Below are positions 43,409 to 54,946 of a stretch of DNA of 64,000 nucleotides, piece after piece. How positions within the stretch are numbered: position 1 is the first letter of the stretch; the number at the start of each line of letters is the position of its first letter. The notes below the pieces were generated by a model. The model had not been told where the DNA came from and made no database searches. It worked only from the letters and a program-made list of their open reading frames with translations. A program made the position numbers and the translations under genes. Source of the stretch: Prinsepia uniflora (taxonomy: Eukaryota; Streptophyta; Magnoliopsida; Rosales; Rosaceae); assembly GCA_032719365.1 (NCBI GenBank), contig CM064865.1, forward strand, positions 39,358,065-39,422,064, given 5' to 3'.

Positions 43409-44804
43409 GCTTTTGTGTCGTCTTTCATCAATCGTAGATGGAGGTGGAATCTGGATCTGCTTGATACAGTGTTTTCTCCCAAGGATGTCGCTACTATCAC
43501 TACCATCGTGTTTCCCTCTCTTATTAAATTTGTAGACTATCGATATTGGTTCTACTAAAAAACTAGGAAGTATTCAGTGAAGTCTCGGTATCATGTAGCT
43601 CTAACTCGACTTAAGAAAGATAATGGTGGTAGTGCAGAGTGCTCCAATAGGGAACACTCTGAATCTTTTTGGAATCATTAGTGGAAACTAAAAGTTCCAA
43701 ATAAATTGAAAATATTATGCTGGAGAGCTAGTTTGGCAATACTCGCTATGACGGTGAATCTGAGTAAAAGGAAGGTGCATGAGTCAGGGGTCTGCTATTG
43801 GTGTGGAAAAAATAAACCAGATGATGTTCTACATGCTTTGTAGGGAAGGGATGCAAGCTCACTAAAAAAAACTTGGAAAACTTCCCAGGTTTTGATAAAG
43901 GGCTTCCCCCTAAGCGAGTTCATTGATATTTTTTAAAATGCTATGTCTAAACTCTCTAATTGTGACTTGGAAAGACTTATTTTTTACTTGTTGGCAAATT
44001 TGGAGTGGAAGAAACAAGTTCATGCTTCAACAAGGTCTTTTAGAGGCAAGTATGGTGACTGATAGGGCGCTGGTTGCCCACACTGAATTCTCCAACCAAC
44101 CAACTCGGGGTTAAGAAACACGCTTGGAACATATGACTAGATGGGTACGACCTGTCTTTCTGGATTTCAAAATCAAGTGTGATGGGCTGTTAAGAGGGAG
44201 GGCCAGATTCCAGGCATAGGTGGAGTGCTACGAGATGTTAATAGGAGTCTCATGGCGGTTTTTTCTAGGACGGGTTCTCCGTGTGCCTATGTCCTTGTGG
44301 TGGAGCTGGAAGCCTTGCGGGTAGGGGTTCTACAGCAACCATTTATTGGATTTCTCAAGGTACGAGCGAGACTGATGCTATGGAAGCTATTGCAACTATT
44401 CAGGGAGTACAACAAAACTGGAATAGCACGAACCTTCTTACTCGGAAGGTGGAGTCACTAATGACTTCACTTCATATGTCCCATGACTTGTTGGTGTATG
44501 CTCCTAGAACGACTAACTGCGTTGCTCATGGCCTAGCTCAAGGGGGCCTTCATTCTCAAGGGCGAGCGATGTGGGTGCATGCTATTTCATCATGGCTTCA
44601 TTCTCTTTTAGAACTAGATTTGGAGGTTTATTCTGAAGTCTTTGTTGTTGTGTTTGTCTTGTTTTAGGGAGGTACTCTTTTTTCCCTCACTGAATCTATC
44701 CTGGGCTAGTTGGATTTTATTGAGCATTTTAATGAGTCCTCAGACACATTTGCGTCACCCAATCAAGTGTCTCTATCAACGAAATTCCATTTAAATAAAA
44801 AAAA
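43409..44804 (+). pseudogene. L1-type LINE 3' end: zinc-binding and RNase H domains
   Basis: Continues the fragment at 40202-40465. Translation gives FINRRWRWNLDLLDTVFSP, the marker YSVKSRYHVALTRLKK, then WKLKVPNKLKILCWRASL and CYWCGKNKPDDVLHAL, the reverse-transcriptase-associated zinc-binding domain. After about 44150 an RNase H-like domain follows: KIKCDG (Asp), GGVLRDVNRSLMAVF, VELEALRVGV (Glu), and APRTTNCVAHGLAQGG near the end. Stops and frameshifts are frequent. It ends with a short A-rich tail, TTAAATAAAAAAAA (44791-44804). The 5' end is missing. Confidence 0.85.
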
Positions 44805-45204
44805 TGACTCACAAATCCATAACTGAAGCATTAAGATCTATATTATATTAAATATGTGTGTCGATTCTATCATATAGACTTGTTTTATTCTTTTATTTAT
44901 ATTGTTACTTCTCAGAGAAGTGATATTTGAACACAATCAATTGATTGTATAAATGAAAAATCTAATGTGGCAATCAATCACAAATATTACTTCACTAAAT
45001 TAAATTACTTTTTATCGATATTGTTTTAATTGTACTTATTTTTTGTAATAAGTAGAATGTTATATCAAATGTATCAAATAATATGGAAAATTTAGTGTGT
45101 TCAAATAACATCAATCTATGTTAATTTTCATTTTCTTAACGTATCGTTCTCTAATTTTTGAAAATTTGCGGTATCACATTATCTTGTATCCGTATGAAGG
45201 GGTG
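44805..45204. other. AT-rich stretch, nothing recognised
   Basis: 400 bp of AT-rich sequence between the LINE tail and the Cassandra start. No open frame, RNA gene or repeat signature seen. It may be low-copy DNA flanking both insertions. Confidence 0.5.
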
Positions 45205-45281
45205 TGTAAAAGTCAGTGTATTGGAGGGAACGGTGAACGATCCCATATTCCTGCGAAGGGAATGGTCTGGGAGGGGAATGG
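45205..45281 (+). mobile_element. Cassandra LTR, left half
   Basis: Starts TGTAAAAGTCAGTGTATTGG, a decayed form of TGTAAGACCCGTGTCTTGG, and runs to GGGAATGGT. It stops exactly at an LTR insertion and resumes at 61918 (ATGGTGGTGTGCC). The intact order is seen at 33801-33890. Confidence 0.8.
45277..45281. repeat. Target-site duplication ATGGT, left copy
   Basis: ATGGT here and at 61918-61922. Joining the two sides restores the Cassandra sequence seen intact at 33870-33885. Confidence 0.9.
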
Positions 45282-46708
45282 TTGACACGACCCATCTCAT
45301 ATTCCTCCGGAATTAACGTAGGATGTGCCATGCTCTCTTCTTACATGAAGTGTCAGACAAGGGATAAGTCAATCCTTAGCCCAAACGGGGCTTCCAGAGT
45401 GCGCCAGGATCAGTGGAGGAGTGTGATGTCTCGGTCTCTGCTACAACCTGCATCTGCGATCAACCTGAAGGCCATTAAAACCCATTAAAAGCTGTGAGTA
45501 GATAAAAAATCAATAATTTAATAAAACACATTTCATGAAAAGACGTTTATGCCCTTCACTAAAAAGCATTCATGCATTCGAAAACCAATAATCAAACCAT
45601 TTACTTTAATTAAATCATTAGGGCCTTAGCCCAACATCATAAATCCAACCGTGGGGGAACTCAGCCCAAAAACAATCAACATTAAATAACCAGTTTATCG
45701 AAATACAATGTAACCAATCCTCGACATCCCTGATGCCTAATCAATACCACTGTCACAGTTTTCCAAGCTACGCGTGCTCCTCGGAGTCTGAATCCCGAGT
45801 CTCCCCACGGTCCACCCAGGTCAATGACCAGTAGATCAATGACCCACCCTGTGGGGAATTATCCATAATAACACTCCTGATCATGAGCTGCGCCTCGGGG
45901 CAGTCCCTCTCAAATAGTGCATCGTGACTACTCCGGGATACTATGAGACGTCCGGAGGAGACAACTAACCATTCCAGGATACTACGGGACGTCTAGAGGG
46001 AAACCACTCGTGAGGATGGTATATGGAAAACATTTCATCAATCACCTAAAACCGTTCAAAGGGCCTGCGCCCAGGATTTCCATAAAACCATCGTAAATCC
46101 ATAAATGGGACTCGTGCCCGAAGTATAACTTTCATAAACCATTTCCACGATTCCAATTCCCAAATTCAAGGGACTCTGCCCGAAATTCCATTTCATAAAC
46201 CAACTGTGCCTCAAGCCCGATAATATAACAAAATGGGTCTTCGACCCGATGCCTCATTAAATCAAATGGACATCAAGTCTAATAGCTTACAAATCAAATG
46301 GGTCTCATGCCCGATTCCATATTTCCAAATCCAAAATCATACCATTAAATCATAATTAAAACCACAATCACGTAGAAACACAGTATAAAACCATAAACCT
46401 CGAAATACAAGCAAATACGTGAATACTAAATACCACAATCAAATCCATCATAAATCACATATTTAAAACATATAAAACAGTTATGCGTGCATCATATTTA
46501 GAAACCAATGTCCACTCACAGACTGTCCTAGCTACTGCCTCGATACGTGTTCCATAAGCCTTTTGGGCTAAATCACCATCACGGGAACATTCGAACCTAT
46601 CCAAATCACACCCAAATGTCACTAACCATTTATACAAGTCCATAGGATTAAACCCCAAAACTCCCGAAAAAGTCAATGTACTCCAGACACGTTTCCGAGG
46701 TGAAAAAC
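45282..46708 (-). mobile_element. 3' LTR of the nested element, left part
   Basis: TGACACGACCC end at 45282. It shows TGTGAGTAGATAAAAA (45492), GGG-CCC hairpins (45628-45675), CCCCAC/GTGGGG long hairpin (45803-45857), hairpin units (46080-46310), reverse CATGCATC-like module and GTCCACTCACAG (46510). It breaks at GAGGTGAAAAAC where another LTR begins. Confidence 0.8.
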
Positions 46709-49387
46709 TGACACGACCTACCCCCAATCCCTTGGGATTAAGGGAAAAGCCATGCTCCCATCTAACTTACATGCGACATGAAGGCTAAACCAACGTTCAA
46801 CCTCCATGTAACACGTAAGCCGGACAAGGGATTCCCAAGCGACCATTCAAAAATTTCCGGACTTCCCAGAGTGCGCAGAACCCACTGTGGATTGTGTGCG
46901 TGATGTCTCCGTCTCTCTAACAACAGCCCGCACCGTATCAAACCTGGAGAGTATCGAAAACATAAAAGATTGTGAGTGGACAAAAATAAATAGTAAGTTT
47001 GGAAAATAGTTTATAAGAAAGTACATTTATACCCTCCACGAAAAACCAATGCATACATATGAAAACTATTCCATAAAACCATTTCATATCCAAGATAAGA
47101 AACTCATCAATGAAAACCGGAATCAAATCCTTTCCTCAAATCCGTAACTCAAAGCCAGGGCCTTAGCCCAAATCATAAATCCTCAAAAGATACGGGAACT
47201 TAGCCCAAAATCATAAATCTATATCAAAATACGGGAACTCAGGCCAAAATCCACAAAATCCATAAAGTCCAAAGCATCTGGGCCACAGCCCAAAACATCT
47301 GAAAACCAGTGAAAAACTAAATTAAAACATCAATCAATTGAGTTGCTCGATCTCAAGTGCGCCGAGTCTTTAAACTCAAAACACATGCGCATAATCAGGC
47401 CTTCCCGGGATATCAACGAGTCTTTAAACTCAAAACACAATCAATAGGCCTCGGGGGATATCACAATAACCGAGTCTTTAAACTCAAAACATATCACTAT
47501 AGGGCCCTCTCCCATAATAACCGAGTCTTTAAACTCAAAATCAGATCCAGCCATATCTGGGTCTTTAAACCCAAAGCCAAGTTTTAACGGGTCGTTAAAC
47601 CCAAAACTAAGTGAAAATCATAGAAAATCCATATTCGAATTTGCAATCATGATTTTGTAAGCCGGAATCCGGAATCATCATTCCGAACTCAACTTCAGAA
47701 ATTCACTTTCAATTTTCAAAACCAAATCAGGAATCATCATTTCCAAAATCCAGTTCCAAAACCTGAAATCACGTTTATCGAAAGCACTTTTATGAACAGT
47801 GCGTCAAGCCCGAAATCACTTTCCAAAATTCGTTATAAATCATTAAAATCAATCATATCTCAAATCCCAAATCATCGTATCGAAACCATCATCAAATCAT
47901 AGCAGAAAACCATATCTCGTAAAATATGCAATTCCGTAAATATCTCAAAATACGTGCAAAACCGTAAATCATCAAGATCATAATCATAAACATAGAAATT
48001 ATGTATAGAAAACATATAAAACATTTATGCATGCATCAGAAGTTAGAAAGCAAAGTCCACTCACAGACCATTTACGTCGTTGCCTCGATACACGTGGACA
48101 TACGCTTTCCAAACTAATCAACTATCACCGGCTTTCCCGAACTTGTCCAAATCTCATAATAAGGTCACTAACTACTTCATAATGCGTCTACTAAAGCCCT
48201 GTAATTTTTCCAAATTTTTAACTATTTGTAATCGAGCCCTAAAACCTTCAGACATCCAAAAACATATCGAGACGATGTCCGATCGACTCGAAACCAGTGC
48301 CAAAATGTTCGTTACATCGAATACATTAAAACTTATGTTGAAAACTTCCCCAGACTAGGCCCCACACGCCCTCACATGCCGCCCAAAGGGGCTGCACGTG
48401 GGAGCCACGCGCCTGTACCAGTCATCTTCTTCCTCGGGTAAACCCGGTCCAGCCCGAACCGACGTGGCCGGTTTTCAGCCATTTTCCAGTTTGTTTCCAG
48501 TCCTTTCTTCTCCTACAATTTTGTCTAATAGTTTCCTACACCGGGTAACTACTTCATTTTCTCCCCTATCTCTGACCACGAAAGACCGTCTCTGGTCTCA
48601 GTCTCAAGCTCGATCAACTCCTGAAAACTTCTAGAACATCATCTCAATCATTAATTTGATCAACCATCATGAAATCATTCGTTGCCATATTTGAATTTAC
48701 ACAAGGCATCTTCACGGGCACTTACCGTACCACACCGTCATACACTGTCGTGTGGTCGCCGTCAGTACCGTCTCAACCTCCCCTTCAAGTTTCGTTCAAA
48801 ATTCAGCGACAAAGGTTGAGGATTGAAGGTATTGAATGAGGGTTCCTCACGGTCTCTGTTCCTCACGGTGTTGTGGCCACCGTTCACGACAACCCTCCAC
48901 CAAGGAACTATCCTGCTCGTATCTTTTCCCTTCATACCTCACTAACACTTAGGGAGATCAAATGGGCATGGGCTTCACGATCAAACACTCACCACACTCT
49001 GTTCCTCTCTGTTTTTCACTCTGCGGTCATCCCTAGCCCGTGCAACCAAGTATCATCATCCTTTTTTTTTAATTTGGACGGAGGCGGCTTAGGAGGTTTC
49101 CACAAGCCTCGAGAGCTCAGCCAAGTGTCCACATCTGATGAGGCAACCCTCCCAAGATAGCCAAGTGTCACTAGTTCCAAATCCCAAGGCAAAAAATGAC
49201 CAAAATGCCTTTTTATGGAAAATTACCATTTTACCCTTAACATACTTTGGCCAAAACCCAAGCCATCCATAATCCGATGACAGCATGCCGCCTATCGTTG
49301 TACTCAGGGGATCGAGACCTACCTAACGGTCCTCGAAATAAGTGAGAAAGGCATGTTATACAAAAAGTCAACACTCCCCCATGTGCA
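46709..49387 (-). mobile_element. LTR inserted in the 3' LTR, right end lost
   Basis: Starts TGACACGACCTACC (plus strand) at 46709 and carries the CTTTAA hairpin array like the LARD-like element. It should end in TACA on the right but instead stops at AAAAAGTCAAC near 49370. The host LTR resumes there after losing about 140 bp. A deletion between two AAAAGTCAA copies would explain this. Confidence 0.7.
47364..47602 (-). repeat. Hairpin array with CTTTAA loops (third copy)
   Basis: Six units: GAGTCTTTAAACTC several times, then GGGTCTTTAAACCC, then GGGTCGTTAAACCC. Stem switch GAGT/ACTC to GGGT/ACCC as in 6331-6606, but in a clearly diverged LTR. Confidence 0.85.
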
Positions 49388-50534
49388 TGCTCAACCCAAA
49401 AGTCAATGTTGAAAAGTTAACCTTAAAAGTCAACGCTGATGTTAGCACTGACAACTCTGATAGTGCCACGTGTCGAGTTCCAATTGGCCCTTTTCCGACA
49501 TGTCAGTCTGACATTGTCAGACCTGACATGATGACGTCTTCGATGACATCATCACTGACATCACTTTATCCCTTTCCTCGCGACGGGTCCTGCAAACCGA
49601 GTCGCACAGATTAGTGACCCGATTTGGATAATTCTTCCTTAATTCTCAATCATTTTCATCCATTTTTCTTCCCTAATGCTCGTCCTAAACCCAGTAACAG
49701 ATCTATCGACTCAAAACCGTGAAAAACCAATTAAAACTTACCTTCCATTGATGAACTGTGGGCGCCCGCTTGCAACCTCGTCTTGCCACCGATTCCGGCC
49801 ACCTCAGTCTACCATTCTTCGTCCTTCAACCTCGCAAGGACCCAAGGAATAGGTTTCGGGTTTTGAAACCAAAAGCTTATCGTTTCAACCCCTAGAAATC
49901 GAATTCAAATTTTGAAACCAAAAGCTTACCGTTTCGGGTTTCCAGCCACCATCAACGACTACCCTCGATATTGCCACCACCTTGATCGTCTGGTAACACT
50001 CTCTCACTTCCCTTCACACTCTGTGGACAAAGGATGAGGTTTGAGGAAGGTGGGTTTAAGTTTTGGGGTGCGTCGTATGTGTGTTCCGGGTTTGAAAGAA
50101 CCAAAGAAGATGAAGATGAAATAAGGATCCCAATGTTTGGGGGTAATGGGCTAATTAGATGAGTGACACTTGTCACTCATCAATTGGTCCTCCCATGTAT
50201 TTGAACCAATCCAATTAAGCCCATTGTACACTTCCTAGGTTTGCGTGAATAGTTTTGATTCCTTTCCTGAACTATAACTTCCTCGTACGAAGTTCGATTT
50301 TGAAATGCCGCCTGTCTACAAACTCGTGACGTCTCAATCTACGTAATGGTCCTCGGTCTTCGTGCATTTGACCATCCGGGTCAAAAGTCAATATTTTGAA
50401 CAATTTTAGGGCAAAACAGTCGTTTTACACTGTCTGTCCGAATTCACTCGACTAATCCCCTATTAGTCTCGTTAATCCGTAATTAATCATTAATTAATCA
50501 TAATTAATCGCGTAATTCAGGACGGGTTGTTACA
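49388..50534 (-). mobile_element. 3' LTR of the nested element, right part
   Basis: Continues 45282-46708 and ends TGTAACAACCCG at 50534. From 49890 to the end it matches 61272-61917, including the CTCATC inverted repeat (50158-50181). Contains TAATTAATCAT repeats near 50475-50515. Confidence 0.82.
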
Positions 50535-50570
50535 ATCTTTCCCCCCCCCCCCCCCCCCCCCTCCCCCCCC
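50535..50570 (-). other. Expanded polypurine tract (30-base G-rich run)
   Basis: The plus strand has 21 C, one T and 8 C after ATCTTT. On the minus strand this is a G run directly before the LTR start, the place of the polypurine tract. Relatives have 6-8 G. Expansion by slippage, in the genome or in sequencing, is likely. Confidence 0.85.
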
Positions 50571-51253
50571 TAAATAATTTTTTCCTTGAAATTTAACTAA
50601 TCCCATTTCCACATCCAAATTATGGAAATTTAATCCTGCCTCACACCTAGGCCTCACGTTCATGCTCACATTTCGTATACCCTCGTGTGTAAGTACAAAT
50701 CCACAAATTGACCACACATTGATCCCTCGGAAGCAATGCATGATAACGAAATTGACCACAATTTCCTCACTCAGAAATAAGAAACTAATCACGAATTAAC
50801 CACACCTTCCGAGTTAGTACCACCTGACAATCTGCCATTACACCGACACTTCCCAACCTGTCACGACTTTGATGGTCGCTAGTCATACTGACATCTTTCA
50901 GCTTTTTAGCTTGACGGTTCTCTCTGTACCGATCCAATGATATATTTAAAGATGACACAAGATCTCAATGTTTATGGTTACCCCAAGCTCGTCTTCTAGA
51001 GGAATCACCCAAAAGATTCAATTTGTGAAAGAATATTTCATGCCCAACCAATAAACTTCTAGCTCCCAATACGATAAAGACAAAACGTAATTCCTAAGGA
51101 AAACAAGGGAAAAGGGGCAACGATACATTTGGGAACTTGTAGTAAAAATTTCTTACCTTTTCATTTCAATGAGAGCTAAAATCAGCTCGATAGGACCCTC
51201 TAACGATGAAATGAATCTCACTCGACCCGTGTGCAATTGGACCCCATCGAATA
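50571..51253 (-). mobile_element. Interior remnant of the nested element
   Basis: About 680 bp next to the polypurine tract, beginning with a decayed GACGAAATT motif. No coding sequence. It ends at the LTR starting at 51254. Confidence 0.55.
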
Positions 51254-52585
51254 TGACAGGACCCGTCCCTACTGGACATTGATAACCGTGCCCGGTCCTG
51301 CTCCCGTCTGACAAGCCGACTGAAGTCCCGAAAATACTCTCAGCACCTGTCAGACAAGGGATAACTACACTGATTTCCGCTCATGCCTCCGCCTTTCGAT
51401 CAGCCCCGAACGTCGTGCCACGGCTTGGATGGTCAATAAAACAGAAAAGGTGTAAGTGGACAAAAATAATATCCTTTGAAAATACTTTTCAAAATACACT
51501 ATTTCACCCTCCAGTTATCAAATCATGCATGCATAGCCAAAAACATATGCACAACCTGCCCTTAAGCCAAACCACATGAAAACTAAACAACCTTACCATA
51601 TATAGTTCGGGAATTACACATCTGAGGTTTTTCTGGGAATTACCCATCCAGAGTTTCTGGGAATTACGCATCTAGGGTTTATAGGAATTACACATCCTGA
51701 TTGTCAGTCATGACACACCCAGCTATTCTGAGATTTACACATCCGATCGTTCCGGAACGTATTAGGAATTATGCATCCGATGTATCGGGAATTATGCATT
51801 CGATCTAGCCCGAGAATTACACATTCGGGCTTTTTCCCTACGCATTACACATCCGGGGTCTTTTTCCCAAGCATTACACATCTGGGGACACTCACACAAA
51901 TCCAAAATTTTTATTTCGAAATCATCCTTAACTCAAAACCAACTCACAACCATTTCCAACAGGGTCTCAAGACCAAATCACCATTTTCACGTAAATCCGT
52001 ACCAATATGATCCAACACACCAAAACCGGAGAATAACATTTGAAAATCATTTCATAATCCATTTGACCCTTTTTGAATCATAATCCATGTCACAAGGCCA
52101 TTTTCAACCCAGGGCCTAGCCTAAAACATCATTTTCATCGTTCTCGTACAACGTGCCAATATGGCCAATCTTGTAAAATCGTTCAGGAAACACATGGAAA
52201 ACCCAATTCTTCTCAAAATACGTAATTTCAAGTTCAAAACAACATCCCATTGAAACGACATTCGAAACAGACCCCAAAATAGAATTTACGAAAACCTCGA
52301 AAAATACGTATTAAAATATTTATAAAATCACTGAAGTTCGTGAAATCCATCCAATGACCAATCCACCAAACCAACTCATCATATAATCATTTCAAGCAAG
52401 TAAAACAATTAACTATGCATGCATCACAGTTTAGAAAACAAAAGCCCACTCACACACTGTCCAAACCGCTCGCTTTCCGAGCTGCACGATTTTCTGTAAT
52501 TTCTAGGAATCCCGAATCTTGTCAAAACCATCATGAAGGATCATTATTGCCTCAATTAATTTCATATTAAAATCTCCAAAATTTT
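51254..52585 (-). mobile_element. LTR with GATGTGTAATTCC array, minus orientation, truncated
   Basis: Starts TGACAGGACCCGTCCC (plus strand) and is a reverse-complement relative of the LTR at 1-736. It has the terminal stem GTCTGACA...TGTCAGAC (51317-51357), the TAAGTGGACAAAAATAA motif (51452), CATGCATG (51525), the hairpin array (51606-51889) and the reverse CATGCATC module (52417). It ends near CCAAAATTTTTGTG and is joined head to head with a plus-oriented LTR. Confidence 0.8.
51606..51889 (-). repeat. Array of hairpins with GGAATTACACATC loops
   Basis: About ten units with the core GGAATTACACATC (reverse complement of the array at 191-346). Stems include TCTGG/CCAGA, ATCG/CGAT and CCCGA/TCGGG. 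Some units have lost pairing. Confidence 0.8.
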
Positions 52586-53304
52586 TGTGATGCATGCATA
52601 AATGTTGTATATGCTTTATGGATGTGATTCTATGATGATGATTTGGATGGTTGTGATTTATATGATTTTACGCATTTCGAGGCGATTTACGTGCTTGCAC
52701 GTAAATCGATGTTTTCAGTTTTACACTAATTTTCCGTACTTATGGTTTTGGAAATGATTTCATGAAATGGTTTTGGATTTGAAAAGGTAAACTCGGGTTC
52801 GAGATCCATTTGATTTACGAACTCTCGGACTCGAAATCCATTTAGTTACGTATTGAGCTCGAGGCCCAGTTGGTTTACTATTCGGGCTCGGAGCCCAGTT
52901 GACTTACGTATCGGGCACGAGGGCCATTTGGTTTGTAAAATCGGGCACGAGGCCCAGTTTGTGTATGGATTTGGGCTTAGGGCCTAGTTACATTTTAAGA
53001 TTGTGATTTCGGGTCGGGGACCCATAAATGGATTTATGGTTCATGAAGGTTTATGGGGACTGGCATGAACCCTTGAAAGGTTTTTATGGTTCATGAAGGT
53101 TTATGGGGACCGATATGAACCCTTGAAAGGTTTTTCATATACCATCCTTTGTATATGAATTGTCTCCTCCAGGGAAGGTCGTTGGCCTGGGTTGACCCCG
53201 GAGTAATCACGGAGCACTGACTGAGTGGAGTCACCCTCGTTGGGTTCAGACGGGATCAGGGTCATCCCGCGTTAATCCCGAGGGGATTGGGACGGGTCCT
53301 GACA
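52586..53304 (+). mobile_element. LTR fragment in plus orientation, head-to-head junction
   Basis: Begins at GATGCATGCATAAATG, with hairpin units (52795-52985), paired long hairpins (53170-53205), and ends GGACGGGTCCTGACA at 53304. The subfamily is that of 24322 and 40466, not that of the neighbour on its left. The segment between 53240 and 53250 skips directly to the terminal 60 bp, so it has an internal deletion. Confidence 0.78.
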
Positions 53305-53421
53305 ACTGAGCTCTCAAAAGACCTCGTTTCGATCAGAGTTGCGCAACGGCCTACTCTATCTAACACGATATTGTCCCTTCGGGGCAGGGCGCACCATCAC
53401 ACCCGCATGGTTTTGTTGCTG

Positions 53422-53500
53422 GGAGCTCACGGTGCAATTTCCCAGTGGGTCACCCATCATGGGATTGCACCAGCCTCCACTCGTGTAACTTTGGAGTTCC
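53422..53500 (-). ncRNA. 5S-rRNA-like module 1 (Cassandra)
   Basis: Minus strand GGAACTCCAAAGTTACACG, then GATGGGTGACCCACTGGGAA. They correspond to the A-box side and C-box of 5S rRNA (GAACTCCGAAGTTAAGCG and GGATGGGTGACC.CCTGGGAAG). Diverged, so not a ribosomal gene. Confidence 0.78.
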
Positions 53501-53735
53501 CCCGGAATCCAAAGCAGTGAGCTCCCAAGAGGCCTCGTGCTAGATAGGTGTGTGCCTACACCTTTAAGGCACACCACCACTCCCTTCCCATACCATTCCC
53601 CCTCACAGGAATGTGGGATCGTTCACCGTTCCCTCCAAGACACGGGTCTTACCCGACCCTCCTCTGTTAGAACCCGACTCATTTAGCACGATATTGTCCG
53701 CTTTGGGCCTCCTTACCCTCACGGTTTTGTTTTCG

Positions 53736-53813
53736 GGAGCTCACGGTGCAACTTCCCAGGGGTCACCCGTCATGGAATTTTACCAGCCTCAACGCGCTTA
53801 ACTTTGGGGTTCC
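53736..53813 (-). ncRNA. 5S-rRNA-like module 2 (Cassandra)
   Basis: Minus strand CCCCAAAGTTAAGCGCGTTG, then GACGGGTGACCCCTGGGAAG. This is the closest of the three to 5S rRNA: the A-box AAGTTAAGCG is exact and the C-box nearly so. Confidence 0.82.
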
Positions 53814-53891
53814 AATCCCCCCCAAAGCCATTGAGCTCCCAAAAGGCCTCGTTTAGATAAGAGTTGCGCAGTGGTCCACTCTATCTAACAC

Positions 53892-53962
53892 GATGCAACT
53901 TCCTAGTGGGTCACCCATCATGGGATTGCACCAGCCTCTACTTGCTTAACTTTGGAGTTCCC
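53892..53962 (-). ncRNA. 5S-rRNA-like module 3 (Cassandra)
   Basis: Minus strand GGGAACTCCAAAGTTAAGC, then GATGGGTGACCCACTAGGAA. Lies in the same LTR as module 2, about 155 bp away. Confidence 0.78.
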
Positions 53963-54114
53963 TCGAAATCCAAAGCCAGTAAGCTCCCAGAAGGCCTCGC
54001 GCTAGATAGGTATGTTCCTACACCTTTAAGGCACAACATCATTCCCTTCCCAGACCATTCCCGCTCATAGGAATTTGGGATCGTTCACCGTTCCCTCCAG
54101 GACACGGGTCTTAC

Positions 54115-54191
54115 ATGCTTATTCGATTACCATATCATACCACGTCCTCGACCTTTGCGCACCACAAGAGCAAACCTGCTCTGATACTACT
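54115..54191 (-). mobile_element. Interior remnant with tRNA-Met primer site
   Basis: 77 bp between the Cassandra cluster and the LTR at 54192. Minus strand TAGTATCAGAGC at 54178-54189 is a one-base variant of the tRNA-Met primer site, two bases from the LTR end. Confidence 0.75.
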
Positions 54192-54747
54192 TGTCACGAC
54201 CCACCCTAATACCCCCGGGATTAACACGGGATGTGTCGTGATCCCGTCGGACACGAAGTGTCACACCAAGGAAAATTCTAATCTTTAGCCCGATCGGCTT
54301 CCAGAGTACGCCAGGATCCGGTGGAGATGTGTGATGTCTCAGTCTCTACTACAGTCCGCACCAGTAATCAACCTGAAGGGCATTGAATAACAGAAAAGAC
54401 TGTGAGTTGACTAAAATATAAGAGTTCATAAAAACATATTTCATAAAAGACCTTTATGACCTTCACTAAAAAGCATGCATGCATAGGAAAACCATTTATC
54501 AAACCACATATGTTTAAACAACCGTATTTAGGGTCTCAGCCCCAAGTTCCATAAATTCAAGTCACACGGGCTCCTGCCCAAAAAAATTTATACAAATTCA
54601 TAACATAGTAAACATATGTGGGATCTCAGCCTAAATCCATTTATCATTCATAAAACACAATTTCGCAAATCCAAGAAATCATGTTTATCATATATCATAT
54701 AAACAATCCTGTCAAGGTATCTAAAGCTATTTGCGTGCTACCCGGGG

Positions 54748-54946
54748 TCTTAAATCCCAAGTCTCCCTAAGGTCCACCCAGGTCAATGTCAGCAGATCAA
54801 TGACCCTCCTTGGGGTTATAATCCATAATAGCCTTCCTGAGAATAAGGAACCCATCGGGGGCGACTTCGCTCAGTTAGTGCTCCGTGCCTACTCCGGGCT
54901 CCACCCAGGCCAACGACCCTCCCCGGAGGAGACAATCCATAAATAT
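54748..54946. repeat. 200-bp direct repeat flanking Athila-like LTR, left copy
   Basis: Matches 56450-56649 with a few differences (about 5% by eye). It starts at TCTTAAATCCCAAG and ends at CATAAATAT. It is part of the host LTR, present once in relatives. Confidence 0.85.

Larger units (their letters stand above)
53305..54114 (-). mobile_element. Cassandra TRIM cluster with 5S-rRNA-like modules
   Basis: Two LTR starts on the minus strand (TGTAAGACCCGTG at 54114 and GTAAGACCCGTG at 53653) and the end motif CAAAGCGGACAATATCGTGC near 53690-53710. These are features of Cassandra, a terminal-repeat retrotransposon in miniature with a 5S-derived pol III promoter in its LTR. Three 5S-like modules are present (53422-53500, 53736-53813, 53892-53962); two are in one LTR, so that LTR is duplicated internally. 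No protein coding, as usual for this family. Confidence 0.85.

Noticed and set aside
53422..53962. Functional 5S rRNA genes
   Set aside because: The 5S-like modules are diverged, truncated at both sides and embedded in Cassandra LTR sequence, so they are promoter-derived and not ribosomal genes.
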